Source: Diplocloster hominis (lineage in GTDB: Bacteria > Bacillota > Clostridia > Lachnospirales > Lachnospiraceae). From it: a stretch of DNA of 64,000 bases. Each line of letters starts with the position of its first letter. Positions within the stretch are counted from its first letter, which is position 1. Below, piece by piece: positions 26,062 through 35,723 of this stretch. The notes below the pieces were generated by a model. That model ran no database searches and was not told where the DNA came from. It saw only the letters and a program-made list of their open reading frames with translations. Both the position numbers and the translations under genes were made by a program. The stretch spans positions 19,193 through 83,192 of the forward strand of contig NZ_JAWDIY010000024.1 of NCBI RefSeq assembly GCF_032380655.1. The letters are read 5' to 3'.

Positions 26062-28464
26062 ATGCCTATGAAAAAATATAGAATTAAAAACAAAAAAGCC
26101 TGGAACGGTCTCGTAATCCATACCTCTTATACCGGACTTGAAGAAAGTCCCCGCCGCCGTTCCTTTATAAATTATTTCTTTTTATCCGTCATCCTGTGTC
26201 TGGGTATTCTGGGGATGCTGTTTACAGCCGCCTCTTGTTTTTCCATCCCCATTTACGTACCGCTCACCGTATATGTGCTGGTCCTGGCATCGCTCTATGG
26301 CTGTCTGACCTTTTATTTTAATACGGCATGGCGTCTTTGGCTGCCTGCCGGCGTACTGCTCTATTTACTATTCTTCTGGCTGTTTGAAGAGTCCGTACGG
26401 GAAGGACTCTTCTGGATCGCAGGTTCCATACTGACCCAGATAAATGAATACTTTGGCAGTTCTTATACACTGCCTCCCCTATACAACGAGATCCAGTCTT
26501 TTTCCGGGACGGCAGGGTTGTTAGCCGTATGTCTCCCGCTATGTCCGCTGCTCTCCTGGTGCCTTATTCGGGCGAAGCGCAGTTATGCATATCTTCTGAT
26601 TCTGGGCTTTGGTTTCCTCTGGCCGTTCTGTCTGGGGACATCCGCGGATACCGCATCCGGTATTCTGGTTTTCTTATCTGCCCTTCTCTCTGTCGCAGTC
26701 AGAAGCGGCGGCAGAAAACGGGACCGCGCAACGGAAACCCATATTCAAAAGAAAACCGGCCCGGTTGCCCTGCTTATGATCGCCTTAAGTCTTTCCATCG
26801 GACTGGCCTTCCTGACACCGCTGATCGAAAAGAGCCTGGGAAACCGTCTGGAAGTAAAGCGGACCATCAATAGTTACCTGACCGCGATCGATCCCTTCCA
26901 ACCCGGCAGTTCTTATACGGAGCGCGGGGTAGGTTCCGGAAACCTGGCCCAGATATCCAATCTGGCAGGGCCGGTGAGCAATCACCTGAGGCTGACTCTG
27001 ACAGACGAACCTCCTGTATTTAACATCTATCTGGAAGGCTATATCGGCGCGGAATATACAAATCTGGGATGGGCCCCGGCTGATCCTGACAGATTCCAGG
27101 AATACTTCTCTTCTGTCCCGGCTGAAAATCCGGGAGCCTTTATAAGGAACATATCCTATCCTCCGTATTATATGAATATGGAGGCTGTGAATCACTCCTA
27201 CCGGTATCAGACTATGGATGTAGAACTGATCAACGCCGATCCTTCCTATTATTATACGCCCTATGCCAGTTATTACGGGGACGACATGGTCCTGTGCGCG
27301 GATTCCTATATCTACGGTAATCAGAACTCCAGTTATACTGTAGATTACAATCCTCTTTTTATAGTGAATGATATCCCTCCCGGCGCAAAAGCTGAAGGAA
27401 CAGCAGATTCTGATATGAAACGGCTGTATAACGACTATGCTGACAAGACTTATCTGCAGGTACCCGATCACGTACGGGAACGCTTCCAGGATGATATCGC
27501 CCGTACGGCTTCGGCAGACCCTTTTACTACGGTACGAAATGTGCTCTCACTTCTGAGGGAACAGACCACTTATGATACATCCCCCGGACGTGTGCCGGTA
27601 GGCAGAGATTTTGCCGAATATTTCTTTTACCGGAATAAAAAAGGCTTCTGCGTACACTACGCAACCACTGCTGTTCTGATGCTGCGTATGAACGGCATTC
27701 CTGCGCGGTTTGTCTCCGGATACCGGGTTTCTCCCAGTGAATTCCGCGAGAAGGATAACAGAACTTATCAGGCAGTTGTCACATCAGAAGACGCCCATGC
27801 CTGGGTGGAAGTTTACATCGATCACGTCGGATGGCTCGTGGCCGAAGCTACCCCTGGATTTGAACAGATCAATCTTGGTGATGGATCACAAGACCCCGCG
27901 AATCCTGAAAATCAGGACACAGCGGAACCCACACCAACTCCGACTCCCTCGGCGACACCATCTCCCATCACCGCTTCCGATGCCTCTGAGGATGGCACGG
28001 ATGGCGGTTCTGATCTGGCGGGCAGAACTTCCCGTTTATGGAAAGCAGTAGTCCCATACATTGGCTGGATCATTTTGTGTGTCTTATTGCTTCCCGCCAT
28101 AAGTTTGGGAATCTTAAAATCCTTACGGGCATACGCCCGGTTCGGTACTCGTAAAAGTGATGTCAATGACCGGATTCGAAAAACGTATCTGAGCATCAGC
28201 CGGCTGCTTGTACTGGATGGTCTGACAGAGAAACCGGAGTATCCGAATGAGGAATGGGTACTCATTCTCTCCGGCAAGTATCCGGATCTGCCCCCCGGCA
28301 TATTTGGGGAAATATTGGAAGATACACGGAAAGCCTGTTATGGAGAGAAACAGCTTCCGGAATTTTCACTGGAATTCATGATACAGAAATATGGGATGCT
28401 GCGCGGCAGCGTGTATGCCAAGCGTTCCTGGTTTGGGAAGCTGTGGCTGTGGATCAGGGAGTAG
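26062..28464 (+). CDS. Membrane-anchored transglutaminase-like protein (TgpA-type)
   Basis: The 800-residue protein has about six membrane segments in the first 260 residues. A large extracytoplasmic part follows, with a transglutaminase core: Cys in KKGFCVHYATTAVLMLRM (near 530), His in SEDAHAWVEVYID and Asp/Glu in WLVAEATPGFEQ. A Thr/Pro-rich linker (PTPTPTPSATPSP) leads to another membrane segment (about 675-692) and a C-terminal DUF4129-like helical domain. Papain-fold members cleave or cross-link peptides. It starts 2 bp after the DUF58 stop and ends convergent with the aldo/keto reductase gene 16 bp away. Confidence 0.9.
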   Translation: MPMKKYRIKNKKAWNGLVIHTSYTGLEESPRRRSFINYFFLSVILCLGILGMLFTAASCFSIPIYVPLTVYVLVLASLYGCLTFYFNTAWRLWLPAGVLLYLLFFWLFEESVREGLFWIAGSILTQINEYFGSSYTLPPLYNEIQSFSGTAGLLAVCLPLCPLLSWCLIRAKRSYAYLLILGFGFLWPFCLGTSADTASGILVFLSALLSVAVRSGGRKRDRATETHIQKKTGPVALLMIALSLSIGLAFLTPLIEKSLGNRLEVKRTINSYLTAIDPFQPGSSYTERGVGSGNLAQISNLAGPVSNHLRLTLTDEPPVFNIYLEGYIGAEYTNLGWAPADPDRFQEYFSSVPAENPGAFIRNISYPPYYMNMEAVNHSYRYQTMDVELINADPSYYYTPYASYYGDDMVLCADSYIYGNQNSSYTVDYNPLFIVNDIPPGAKAEGTADSDMKRLYNDYADKTYLQVPDHVRERFQDDIARTASADPFTTVRNVLSLLREQTTYDTSPGRVPVGRDFAEYFFYRNKKGFCVHYATTAVLMLRMNGIPARFVSGYRVSPSEFREKDNRTYQAVVTSEDAHAWVEVYIDHVGWLVAEATPGFEQINLGDGSQDPANPENQDTAEPTPTPTPSATPSPITASDASEDGTDGGSDLAGRTSRLWKAVVPYIGWIILCVLLLPAISLGILKSLRAYARFGTRKSDVNDRIRKTYLSISRLLVLDGLTEKPEYPNEEWVLILSGKYPDLPPGIFGEILEDTRKACYGEKQLPEFSLEFMIQKYGMLRGSVYAKRSWFGKLWLWIRE

Positions 28465-28479
28465 CCGGGACACCCTGTC

Positions 28480-29499
28480 TCACGTAAACCGGGGGCTCGT
28501 CCCGCAGCTGATCTGATCAATTTGCCTGATCTCCTCTTCCGTAAATGTATGATTCACAATGCCGGCCGCATTTTCCTTAATCTGTTCGGGAGAGGAAGCC
28601 CCAATCAATGCGCTGCAGATTCTGCCGTCCTTCACCGTCCAGGCTAATGCCATCTGTGCCAGCGATTGTCCGCGCTCTTTGGCGATCTCATTAAGAGCCT
28701 CGATTTGACTTAACCGTTCCTTCGTCAGGCTGTCTGCTTTTAAAAACCGGGGATCTCTGGCTATTCTGCTGTCCGACGGGATTCCGTGCAGATATTTGTC
28801 CGTCAGCAGCCCTTGGGCCAGAGGGCTGAATACGATCACGCCGATCCCGTTTTCATACGCGTAATCTTTTACTCCGTCCTCTTCGATGGTACGGTCAAAT
28901 ATGGAATACCTTCTCTGGTTGATGATAAACGGACATTTTAGCTCCCTTAACATTTTGATAGCTTTCCCGGTGTATTCCTGATCATAGTTGGATACTCCGA
29001 TATACAACGCTTTACCGCTCTTAACGATACCGTTCAGGGCTTCCATCGTCTCCTCCAGAGGTGTCTCCCTGTCCATCCGGTGATGATAAAAAATATCCAC
29101 ATAATCGCATCCCATACGCAGCAGGCTTTGATCCAAACCGGCGACCAGATGCTTTTTGCTCCCCCAGTTACCGTAAGGGCCGTCCCACATTTCATAGCCC
29201 GCCTTTGTACTGATGATCAGTTCATCCCGGTATGGCTTCAGATCCTTTGCCAGTATACGGCCGAAATTCTCTTCCGCGCTTCCCGGATACGGCCCGTAGT
29301 TGTCGGCCAGATCAAAATGGGTAATCCCCTCATCAAACGCCGTAAAACACATCCTTCTCATATTGTCAAAATCGTTGTGCACTCCAAAATTATGCCAGAA
29401 GCCCAGGGAAATAATCGGCAGCTTAATTCCGCTATTCCCGCACCGGTTATATTCCATTTTCCCATATCGGTTCTCATCCGCAGTATAGATTTGTGTCAT
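28480..29499 (-). CDS. Aldo/keto reductase, YghZ-like
   Basis: The 339-residue TIM-barrel enzyme has the AKR tetrad: Asp/Tyr in HFDLADNYGPYPGSAEENFG (about residues 60-80), Lys in IISTKAGYEMW and His in DIFYHHRMDRETP. The YghZ subfamily reduces L-glyceraldehyde 3-phosphate and related aldehydes with NADPH. Length is typical. It is a single gene, ending close to the convergent transglutaminase gene. Substrate is inferred only from family resemblance. Confidence 0.92.
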   Translation of the reverse strand: MTQIYTADENRYGKMEYNRCGNSGIKLPIISLGFWHNFGVHNDFDNMRRMCFTAFDEGITHFDLADNYGPYPGSAEENFGRILAKDLKPYRDELIISTKAGYEMWDGPYGNWGSKKHLVAGLDQSLLRMGCDYVDIFYHHRMDRETPLEETMEALNGIVKSGKALYIGVSNYDQEYTGKAIKMLRELKCPFIINQRRYSIFDRTIEEDGVKDYAYENGIGVIVFSPLAQGLLTDKYLHGIPSDSRIARDPRFLKADSLTKERLSQIEALNEIAKERGQSLAQMALAWTVKDGRICSALIGASSPEQIKENAAGIVNHTFTEEEIRQIDQISCGTSPRFT

Positions 29500-29656
29500 G
29501 AACGTACTCTCCTTATCGTTTCTTTCTCATCTTCAGCCGGAGTTTCTTTCCGGTAATGATATATCTTTACCGCTATTATACATGTTCCCGGGATTTTTAA
29601 ACAATATTTATTTAATAAAATTTCCTTCCCTAAATTTCCTTCACGGAAACTTCCTT

Positions 29657-32600
29657 TTATCCATCCAGGAATACCGGACTGCTTAAAATACCCAGAGGCT
29701 TCAGCCGGTACTCATAGCACCACTCTTCCTTCTCCGTCCGATAGGAATCCGGCCCATACCACTCATACTCCGGGTTCGCGTTATGTACCGCGCCAAACCC
29801 ATTTCCCCTGTGTCCGAACAGAGTTACCGCTATCTCATTTTCCCCTGTCTTCATTTGTGGAAGTTCCAGAATATATGGCGCAAACAGCAACGGCATGGCT
29901 TTCCCTCCATTACACGAAACTTTCATCAAACTTCCGCGGTAATGTGGTACCTGAATCTTCGTGACATTCCCTCTCCTTTGACATCTTAGATGATAGGTAA
30001 TATTTCCGGTGTAGAAAGGGAAGCCCTGAGTGGTAAGATCAGAGAAACCGACTTTTTCAGGCATGGGACAAACCACGGCACGCCTTCCATTCAGCCGGAC
30101 ACCAAAATTGCCCAACAGATAGCACCATTCCAGATTCACATGAGGCGCATAGGGATACCTCAGTTCCAGAACGTTATTCCCCTGCTTTAGTTCCGGCATC
30201 CGGAAAAGACGGTACACCGGATCCACATACCAGCCCGCATCCGTTCCGGTCTCTATCCGCTCTCCATTCCAGAAGATATTAAGCCCATCTATATATTCCA
30301 CCGCGAGACTTATCTCCTTCACCCTGATTTCACTGCGGATCAGGAAACGTAGTCCGGCGGTGTGCTCCGCTGCCTTCTTCTTCAGTACATATGGCTGAGC
30401 GGCCGCGTCCATACGAAGAGGCCAGCCCAGTTCCCGCCGCAGTACATTATCCAGCCGCAGGATCTCCTCCCTGGTCCGATACGGTTCCCCATCCAGGGAA
30501 AATTCCGCCTGATCCAACAGCAACGCATTGGGTTCCGACAGAGTATAAGGCACCACTTCATCCTCCAGGATAGTGCGGGTACTCTCCCGTGCATTTTCCT
30601 GTGTTTGCTCCGGTACTATCTCCCGTGTTATCCCCGGTACTAACTCCTGTGTTATTTCCGGTACTGTCTCCTGTGCTTGCTCCGGTACTGTCTCCTGTGC
30701 TTGCTCCGGTACTATCTCCTGTACTTGCTCCCGCATCTGTGCTGCTGTTCTCCGTCCGCCGGAATCTAGTTCCAATCTGAATAACAGGCTGTCATGATTA
30801 TAAAATTCTTCTTCCAGGACCGTATCCTTTCCTTCTAATCTTGTCCTGACCGGCTGGATTACTCCTGTCCAGGCATCGTACCTGCTCGCCTTACAGTGCC
30901 GGCCGCAGATTCTGACCGTCAGCATCCGCCTCACCGGGATATCCGGATTTTTCCCCGGTTTCCCGTGGGCGATAAACAGCCACTGTGTCCCCCCTTCGGT
31001 CCTTAGCTGGCAGAGCAGATCATCAGCCGCCGATCCATCCTGGTCGGTAATCCGAATTTCGCGGTAATCCTCCAGCTCCTGATACAATCGGTCTCTTCGA
31101 AACGGGATCTGCCGGAATGCCGACAGGTATTCCGGCAGCAGCGCATTTTCTTCTCCGTCCATCCTGGCCGGAATATTTCCTACAAACAGTACCTGTTTCC
31201 CCGCAGCCTTATATTTAATAAGGAAATCAACCGTAGTCCTCCGTATGGTCTCCATATTAGGCAAAAGGATCACATCGTATTCCATGGCCCCGATCCGGCC
31301 CGGCTTCTGCTCATCTATAAGCTCCGGCAGCAGTGACTCCGCGATATAATCAAAATCCAGCTGTCCGAACAGCAGCCATTTAGTGAAGGTTTCGAATTCT
31401 TCATCCATCTCAAGCCGCAGATCTTCCGTCTGATCCTTCGGGCCCCAGTGCAGCCAGCAGCTCTCGATGGGATGTACAACGCCAATATGTACTTGCGGTA
31501 CTCCCTGAGACATCGCCAGATTCACTCTGGAAAAGTAAGTTTCAATAAGCGTGTATTCTTCATACCAGGGGGACTGGTAGAAAATAGAAGCCGGATAATC
31601 CCGTTTCGCCTCACCGTTCATTGACATCCAGGACAGGTGGGGTACACGTACCGTCACGCCCAAAGCAGCCTGCCAGTCTCCCTGCAGCTTATGCCCCCGA
31701 AAATCAAAATCCCAGTTGGTTACTCCATAAAGCTCTGACATCATCGCCGTACGTCCGTACTGGTGCGCGGCGGACTGCGCCTGTTTGGCCGTGGTATATT
31801 CGTACCGGTTGCAGAGCATATCGATTCCTGGTATGTCAAACGATCGGTAGGATCTCATCGCCTCCCCCAAAGCCGCTGTCTGGCTGTTCAGAGTAGGCTC
31901 TTCCATCATATGTCCCATAAGAAGCAGCCCATGCTGCCGGCACCAGGCGTGATAGGTGTCCGCGTAAGCATGAGCAAACCGCTCGGCCACATGGTCATGG
32001 TACTCGTATCGGATCTTAGATATCCTGCCCCCGGGAAGCTCCCAGAACAACTCCGGAAGCCGGTCCATAATACTGCTGTTATAAGTCTCCTGAAAAGTCT
32101 GTTCCAGGTCGTCCGCCCAGGGAAGAAACAGATCATTTAAATCCATTGCGTGTTCCAATCGTGTCTTATGCGCGAATTGAGGTTCATCGGTAAAAACAGC
32201 CGGGATCTGGCTGCCGAAATCTCCTCCTACCACAGCAGCATATTTCTCATGGGTCACTTCCAGGAACCGCTGAACCGCCAGGGGATCGAGGGTATTCACG
32301 TACGCCTGGTTGTTGAACCATGGACTGTCTTTCGCTGTCTCCAGATAAGCGTACCATTTGGTCCCGGCCGCTGGTTCTTCCCGGTCTATCTGATGATACT
32401 CTTTCAGACGGGCGCGCTCATCCAGTTCGATATCGAAGCAGGCCAGAAGTCTGCCCTGTCCGGTCCGCTCCGCCCCCGCTGTCGATGCAGCCATAATCGT
32501 TGTTTGGCCTGTTTTCCCGCTCTCGTATGAAAATGGAGTGAACAGAAGAAATCTACTTCGGTACCTGGCATCCTTGGTCACCTTGCCTCCACCATATCCT

Positions 32601-32890
32601 GACGGCCAGCGGTCCTCGTCGTACAGCCAGGATTTTAATCCCAGCTCTTTTGCCTGTTCCACACAAAAGCGGATACCGTCCATGAATTCCTTCCCCATAT
32701 ACTCCGTCGCCAGCCCGACCCGGGTGTGCATGAGAAAACCGCCGAAGCCCATCCGCGCAAAGCACCGCATCTGTTCTTCCATCGTCTCCTGATTCAGTTC
32801 CGTATTCCAGGCCCACATGGGCGCTCCCCGATATTCCCCCGGGGGATTCTGGAAACTTTCGCTGGTTACTTTACATCCTCTCTGAAACAT
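29657..32890 (-). CDS. GH106-like glycoside hydrolase (probable alpha-L-rhamnosidase)
   Basis: The 1077-residue protein has no signal peptide. Its N terminus, APMWAWNTELNQETMEEQM and LKSWLYDEDRWPSGYGGG, is characteristic of large Clostridial GH106-type enzymes. A TIM-barrel-like catalytic half is followed by beta-sandwich domains, including SLAVEYIDGLNIFWNGERIE and a C-terminal carbohydrate-binding-like module. A low-complexity tract of six 8-residue units (VPEQAQET-type, about residues 718-765) interrupts the domain linker. It follows the GH78 gene on the same strand, with AAAGGAG before ATG 32890, and is the last gene of the rhamnoside cluster. Exact linkage specificity is unknown. Confidence 0.82.
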   Translation of the reverse strand: MFQRGCKVTSESFQNPPGEYRGAPMWAWNTELNQETMEEQMRCFARMGFGGFLMHTRVGLATEYMGKEFMDGIRFCVEQAKELGLKSWLYDEDRWPSGYGGGKVTKDARYRSRFLLFTPFSYESGKTGQTTIMAASTAGAERTGQGRLLACFDIELDERARLKEYHQIDREEPAAGTKWYAYLETAKDSPWFNNQAYVNTLDPLAVQRFLEVTHEKYAAVVGGDFGSQIPAVFTDEPQFAHKTRLEHAMDLNDLFLPWADDLEQTFQETYNSSIMDRLPELFWELPGGRISKIRYEYHDHVAERFAHAYADTYHAWCRQHGLLLMGHMMEEPTLNSQTAALGEAMRSYRSFDIPGIDMLCNRYEYTTAKQAQSAAHQYGRTAMMSELYGVTNWDFDFRGHKLQGDWQAALGVTVRVPHLSWMSMNGEAKRDYPASIFYQSPWYEEYTLIETYFSRVNLAMSQGVPQVHIGVVHPIESCWLHWGPKDQTEDLRLEMDEEFETFTKWLLFGQLDFDYIAESLLPELIDEQKPGRIGAMEYDVILLPNMETIRRTTVDFLIKYKAAGKQVLFVGNIPARMDGEENALLPEYLSAFRQIPFRRDRLYQELEDYREIRITDQDGSAADDLLCQLRTEGGTQWLFIAHGKPGKNPDIPVRRMLTVRICGRHCKASRYDAWTGVIQPVRTRLEGKDTVLEEEFYNHDSLLFRLELDSGGRRTAAQMREQVQEIVPEQAQETVPEQAQETVPEITQELVPGITREIVPEQTQENARESTRTILEDEVVPYTLSEPNALLLDQAEFSLDGEPYRTREEILRLDNVLRRELGWPLRMDAAAQPYVLKKKAAEHTAGLRFLIRSEIRVKEISLAVEYIDGLNIFWNGERIETGTDAGWYVDPVYRLFRMPELKQGNNVLELRYPYAPHVNLEWCYLLGNFGVRLNGRRAVVCPMPEKVGFSDLTTQGFPFYTGNITYHLRCQRRGNVTKIQVPHYRGSLMKVSCNGGKAMPLLFAPYILELPQMKTGENEIAVTLFGHRGNGFGAVHNANPEYEWYGPDSYRTEKEEWCYEYRLKPLGILSSPVFLDG
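30596..30739 (-). repeat. In-frame 24-bp minisatellite within the GH106-like gene
   Basis: Six 24-bp units lie head to tail at 30596, 30620, 30644, 30668, 30692 and 30716; the middle ones differ at one to three bases. A degenerate seventh precedes them. Each encodes eight residues such as ETVPEQAQ, so copy-number change keeps the frame. Confidence 0.9.
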
Positions 32891-32914
32891 GTACTTCTCC
32901 TTTTACACCTTTAT

Positions 32915-33000
32915 TTATGACTCATCCTTGACATTCCCTAATTTTTGATAATACTTTATCCTTGATTCACTTAATCTTTGATATTACTTAATCTTTAATA
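32915..33000 (-). repeat. Degenerate 17-bp tandem repeat between the two rhamnosidase genes
   Basis: About five 17-18 bp units on the minus strand run from TATTAAAGATTAAGTAA and TATCAAAGATTAAGTGA through more degenerate copies to TCAAGGATGAGTCATAA. They fill the 116-bp gap between the GH78 stop and the GH106-like ribosome binding site. Confidence 0.6.
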
Positions 33001-33006
33001 CCTGAG

Positions 33007-35685
33007 TTATATTATTTCACTCTCCGGCACCGGAACTATATAAAATTCATGGGCACCGCTCTTCAGCTTCCTGCATATCTTCCCGTTCCTATGTTCACAG
33101 CCGGAAGAATTTATACTGTCCGTTCCTGCTATCTGATATTGTACCGGTAATATAAGCATTCCTTTGGCTCCAGCCGGTATCGACACACACAGTTTAATTT
33201 TCTCCGGAGTCCGTTTCCATGATATCTCCACTTTCCCCTTCGGATAACGGTGCCATGCCCGGACCCAGGTCAGCTGAGGGGCAAAATACGGCTCTATCCG
33301 TATCATATCCTCCGGTTTCCCGAAATCCATCCGGTCATGTATGGATTTAAGTCCGGCCAGGCCGCTGTAAAACCATTCTTCGGCGGCTCCAAGCATAAAA
33401 TGATTCTGCGAACTGCTGGGATGATCCGGATCGTTGCCGTTCCACTCCTCACAGAGCGTTGTCGCCCCATGTATCACCTGGTATCCATAGCTGGGCGCAT
33501 CTGTCTGATTCAGCATGTTTGCCATGATATCCTGCCGGCCATACTTGTCCAGAGCTCTTACCAGGAACGGATAACCCACATCCCCTCCGGTGCTGTGGTA
33601 TCCCCGTCTCCTGATATCCTCCACCAGATTCGTAAGGACTTCGGGTACATCCGCCTCGTCTGCCAGGCCGGTAAACAGCGCCATGGCATTCGCCGTCTGG
33701 CTTCCTGTGGCATAGCGCATTCCCTGGTCATCAAAAAATTCCCTCCGAAATGCGGCTTTCACCTGTTCTCCCAGTGTCCCGTAGCAGCTGGCATCCTCCA
33801 TCCGGCCCAGCACCGAGGCGATCTGACGCATAATAATGATATCATAATAATAGATCGCGGTAGCCGTCACCGGAATCGGTGTGTTCTGGGCAAACGGCGG
33901 ATTCAGTCCAAAATCACACCAGTCTCCCAATCCGTGATGCAGTATGTGATATTGGCTTTTTGAAGTGAGATATTCCAGATAGCGCCTCATCATCCCGTAG
34001 TTTTCTTCCAGAATACCGGTATCCCCATAAGTACAGTACAGATACCAGGGCACGATAATCCCGGCGCTTCCCCATTCGGGAGAGTCTCGAAATCCGGTAT
34101 GAATCCCTTCCGTATCAAAGTTAATATATTCCGGAGCTGTGTCAGGGATCAGACCGTTCTCAAGCTGTGCTTCCCGCATATCCGCCAGGACCTTCCGAAA
34201 CAGTCCGTAGATCTCATAATTATATATGATTCCCGGGCCGATCAGATGAAGCTGTTCCAGCCACCCGAGTTTTTCCCGGTGGGGACAGTCCGTAAATACA
34301 GATTTGGTGTTGCACAGAATCGCTCTTGTGATAATCTCATGGATCTGGTTCCACATGGGGGCCGAACAGGAAAAATCCCCGATTTTTTCCAAACACGGAT
34401 AGATCATACGTCCTTTTAGCTCCAGAATCTCAATTTGCTTCTGAAAATTCCCTGCGGGGTCCGGATCCGCCGCTTCGATTTTTAAATATCGGAAACCATA
34501 ATAAGTAAACCGCGGTTCCCAGATCTCTTCCGAGTCTCCTGATAAGGTGTACTGGTAATAATGAGGAGTACCTGTAAACTGTTGGGATAGGCTGCCGTCT
34601 TTGTCCCGCATTTCAAAAGGGGTCACCCTGATTCTGAAGCCTTCCGGCCCTCTCAGCCGGAGCCTAAACCAACCGGATAGATTTCTGCCGGTATCATAGA
34701 CCAGCGCTTTGTCTTCCCATCCGATCCGCCTGGCCTCCAAATCTTCCCTGATTTTTAGCGGTGGATATTTCCTGGATACAATCCTTCCCTTCGGTCCACT
34801 GATCGGGACTGCCGGAATCCATTCCTCATTTTCCTCAAAATCCGGACAGTCCCAGCCTTCATGCTCCAAGGTGGAATCATAGTCCTCCCCTCCATATACG
34901 CATGAAAAAGTAATCGGTCCCAAAGCCGCGCGAAACTTCCCATCACTGACCAGCGCTTCGCAGCTTCCATCCGTATACTGAACTTCCAATCTCAAAAGGA
35001 ATCCAACCGGGCCGAAGCTGTTCTGAAACTTCGTATACCGGCCTCCCGGAACATGATACATCCCATTCCCCAGCAGAATACCCAGCACATTTTCTCCGGT
35101 TATTACATAGTCTTCCAGTTCATAGACCGCGTAGCATACACTCTTGTCGTAATTCGTCCAGGCCGGTTCCAGGACATCATCCCCGACCTTTTTTCCATTG
35201 CACCGCAACTCATAGTGTCCGACTCCGCTTATGTAGGCTCTGGCTCTGCTGATCTTCTTTTGGAGTACGAAACTGCGTCTGAAAATAGGCATGTGCTGTG
35301 TCTCCGGAAAAGGGGAGCCTATCCAGCCGCATTTCCAGGAATCCTCACAAATCCCCGTCTCAAACCAGGACGAACAGTCGGACTCCGCTACCAATCGATC
35401 CAGCCAATAGAGACTCACCTGCCAGGTATACCGTGTTTTTTCTTTTAGCGAAGCGGGGGTATAGTGTGCCCGCACCGGGCAATCCCCATGCAGTAATCCG
35501 CTGTCCCAGATCTCTTTTTCTACCACATAGATTCTGATCCGGCAGGCATCCCAGGTAAAATCCGGAATGTCGGTTCTTACATTCCAGGAAAAATAAATCT
35601 CACAGTTGTCTATTCCTACAGGATGAATCAGGTCATTTACCCTGCAGTGTGTAATCGCGGCTGTTGCATTTTCCTTTTCTGTCAT
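33007..35685 (-). CDS. Alpha-L-rhamnosidase, GH78
   Basis: The 892-residue protein shows the GH78 plan. N-terminal beta-sandwich domains are followed by the catalytic (alpha/alpha)6 barrel, with DCPHREKLGWLEQLHLIGP (near residue 468), DTAPEYIN and the acidic motif SPEWGSAGIIVPW, then a C-terminal beta domain. These enzymes release terminal alpha-L-rhamnose from plant flavonoids and pectin side chains. There is no signal peptide, so it should act in the cytoplasm on imported oligosaccharides, which agrees with the importer genes just upstream. The gap to the permease stop is 38 bp. Confidence 0.93.
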   Translation of the reverse strand: MTEKENATAAITHCRVNDLIHPVGIDNCEIYFSWNVRTDIPDFTWDACRIRIYVVEKEIWDSGLLHGDCPVRAHYTPASLKEKTRYTWQVSLYWLDRLVAESDCSSWFETGICEDSWKCGWIGSPFPETQHMPIFRRSFVLQKKISRARAYISGVGHYELRCNGKKVGDDVLEPAWTNYDKSVCYAVYELEDYVITGENVLGILLGNGMYHVPGGRYTKFQNSFGPVGFLLRLEVQYTDGSCEALVSDGKFRAALGPITFSCVYGGEDYDSTLEHEGWDCPDFEENEEWIPAVPISGPKGRIVSRKYPPLKIREDLEARRIGWEDKALVYDTGRNLSGWFRLRLRGPEGFRIRVTPFEMRDKDGSLSQQFTGTPHYYQYTLSGDSEEIWEPRFTYYGFRYLKIEAADPDPAGNFQKQIEILELKGRMIYPCLEKIGDFSCSAPMWNQIHEIITRAILCNTKSVFTDCPHREKLGWLEQLHLIGPGIIYNYEIYGLFRKVLADMREAQLENGLIPDTAPEYINFDTEGIHTGFRDSPEWGSAGIIVPWYLYCTYGDTGILEENYGMMRRYLEYLTSKSQYHILHHGLGDWCDFGLNPPFAQNTPIPVTATAIYYYDIIIMRQIASVLGRMEDASCYGTLGEQVKAAFRREFFDDQGMRYATGSQTANAMALFTGLADEADVPEVLTNLVEDIRRRGYHSTGGDVGYPFLVRALDKYGRQDIMANMLNQTDAPSYGYQVIHGATTLCEEWNGNDPDHPSSSQNHFMLGAAEEWFYSGLAGLKSIHDRMDFGKPEDMIRIEPYFAPQLTWVRAWHRYPKGKVEISWKRTPEKIKLCVSIPAGAKGMLILPVQYQIAGTDSINSSGCEHRNGKICRKLKSGAHEFYIVPVPESEII

Positions 35686-35723
35686 TTCCTACTTCCTCTC
35701 TTAGTATAATATTTCCGTATGTC

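Noticed and set aside
30573..30797. Val-Pro-Leu-Ser repeat peptides on the plus strand
   Set aside because: They arise from reading the 24-bp minisatellite of the GH106-like gene in the wrong strand.
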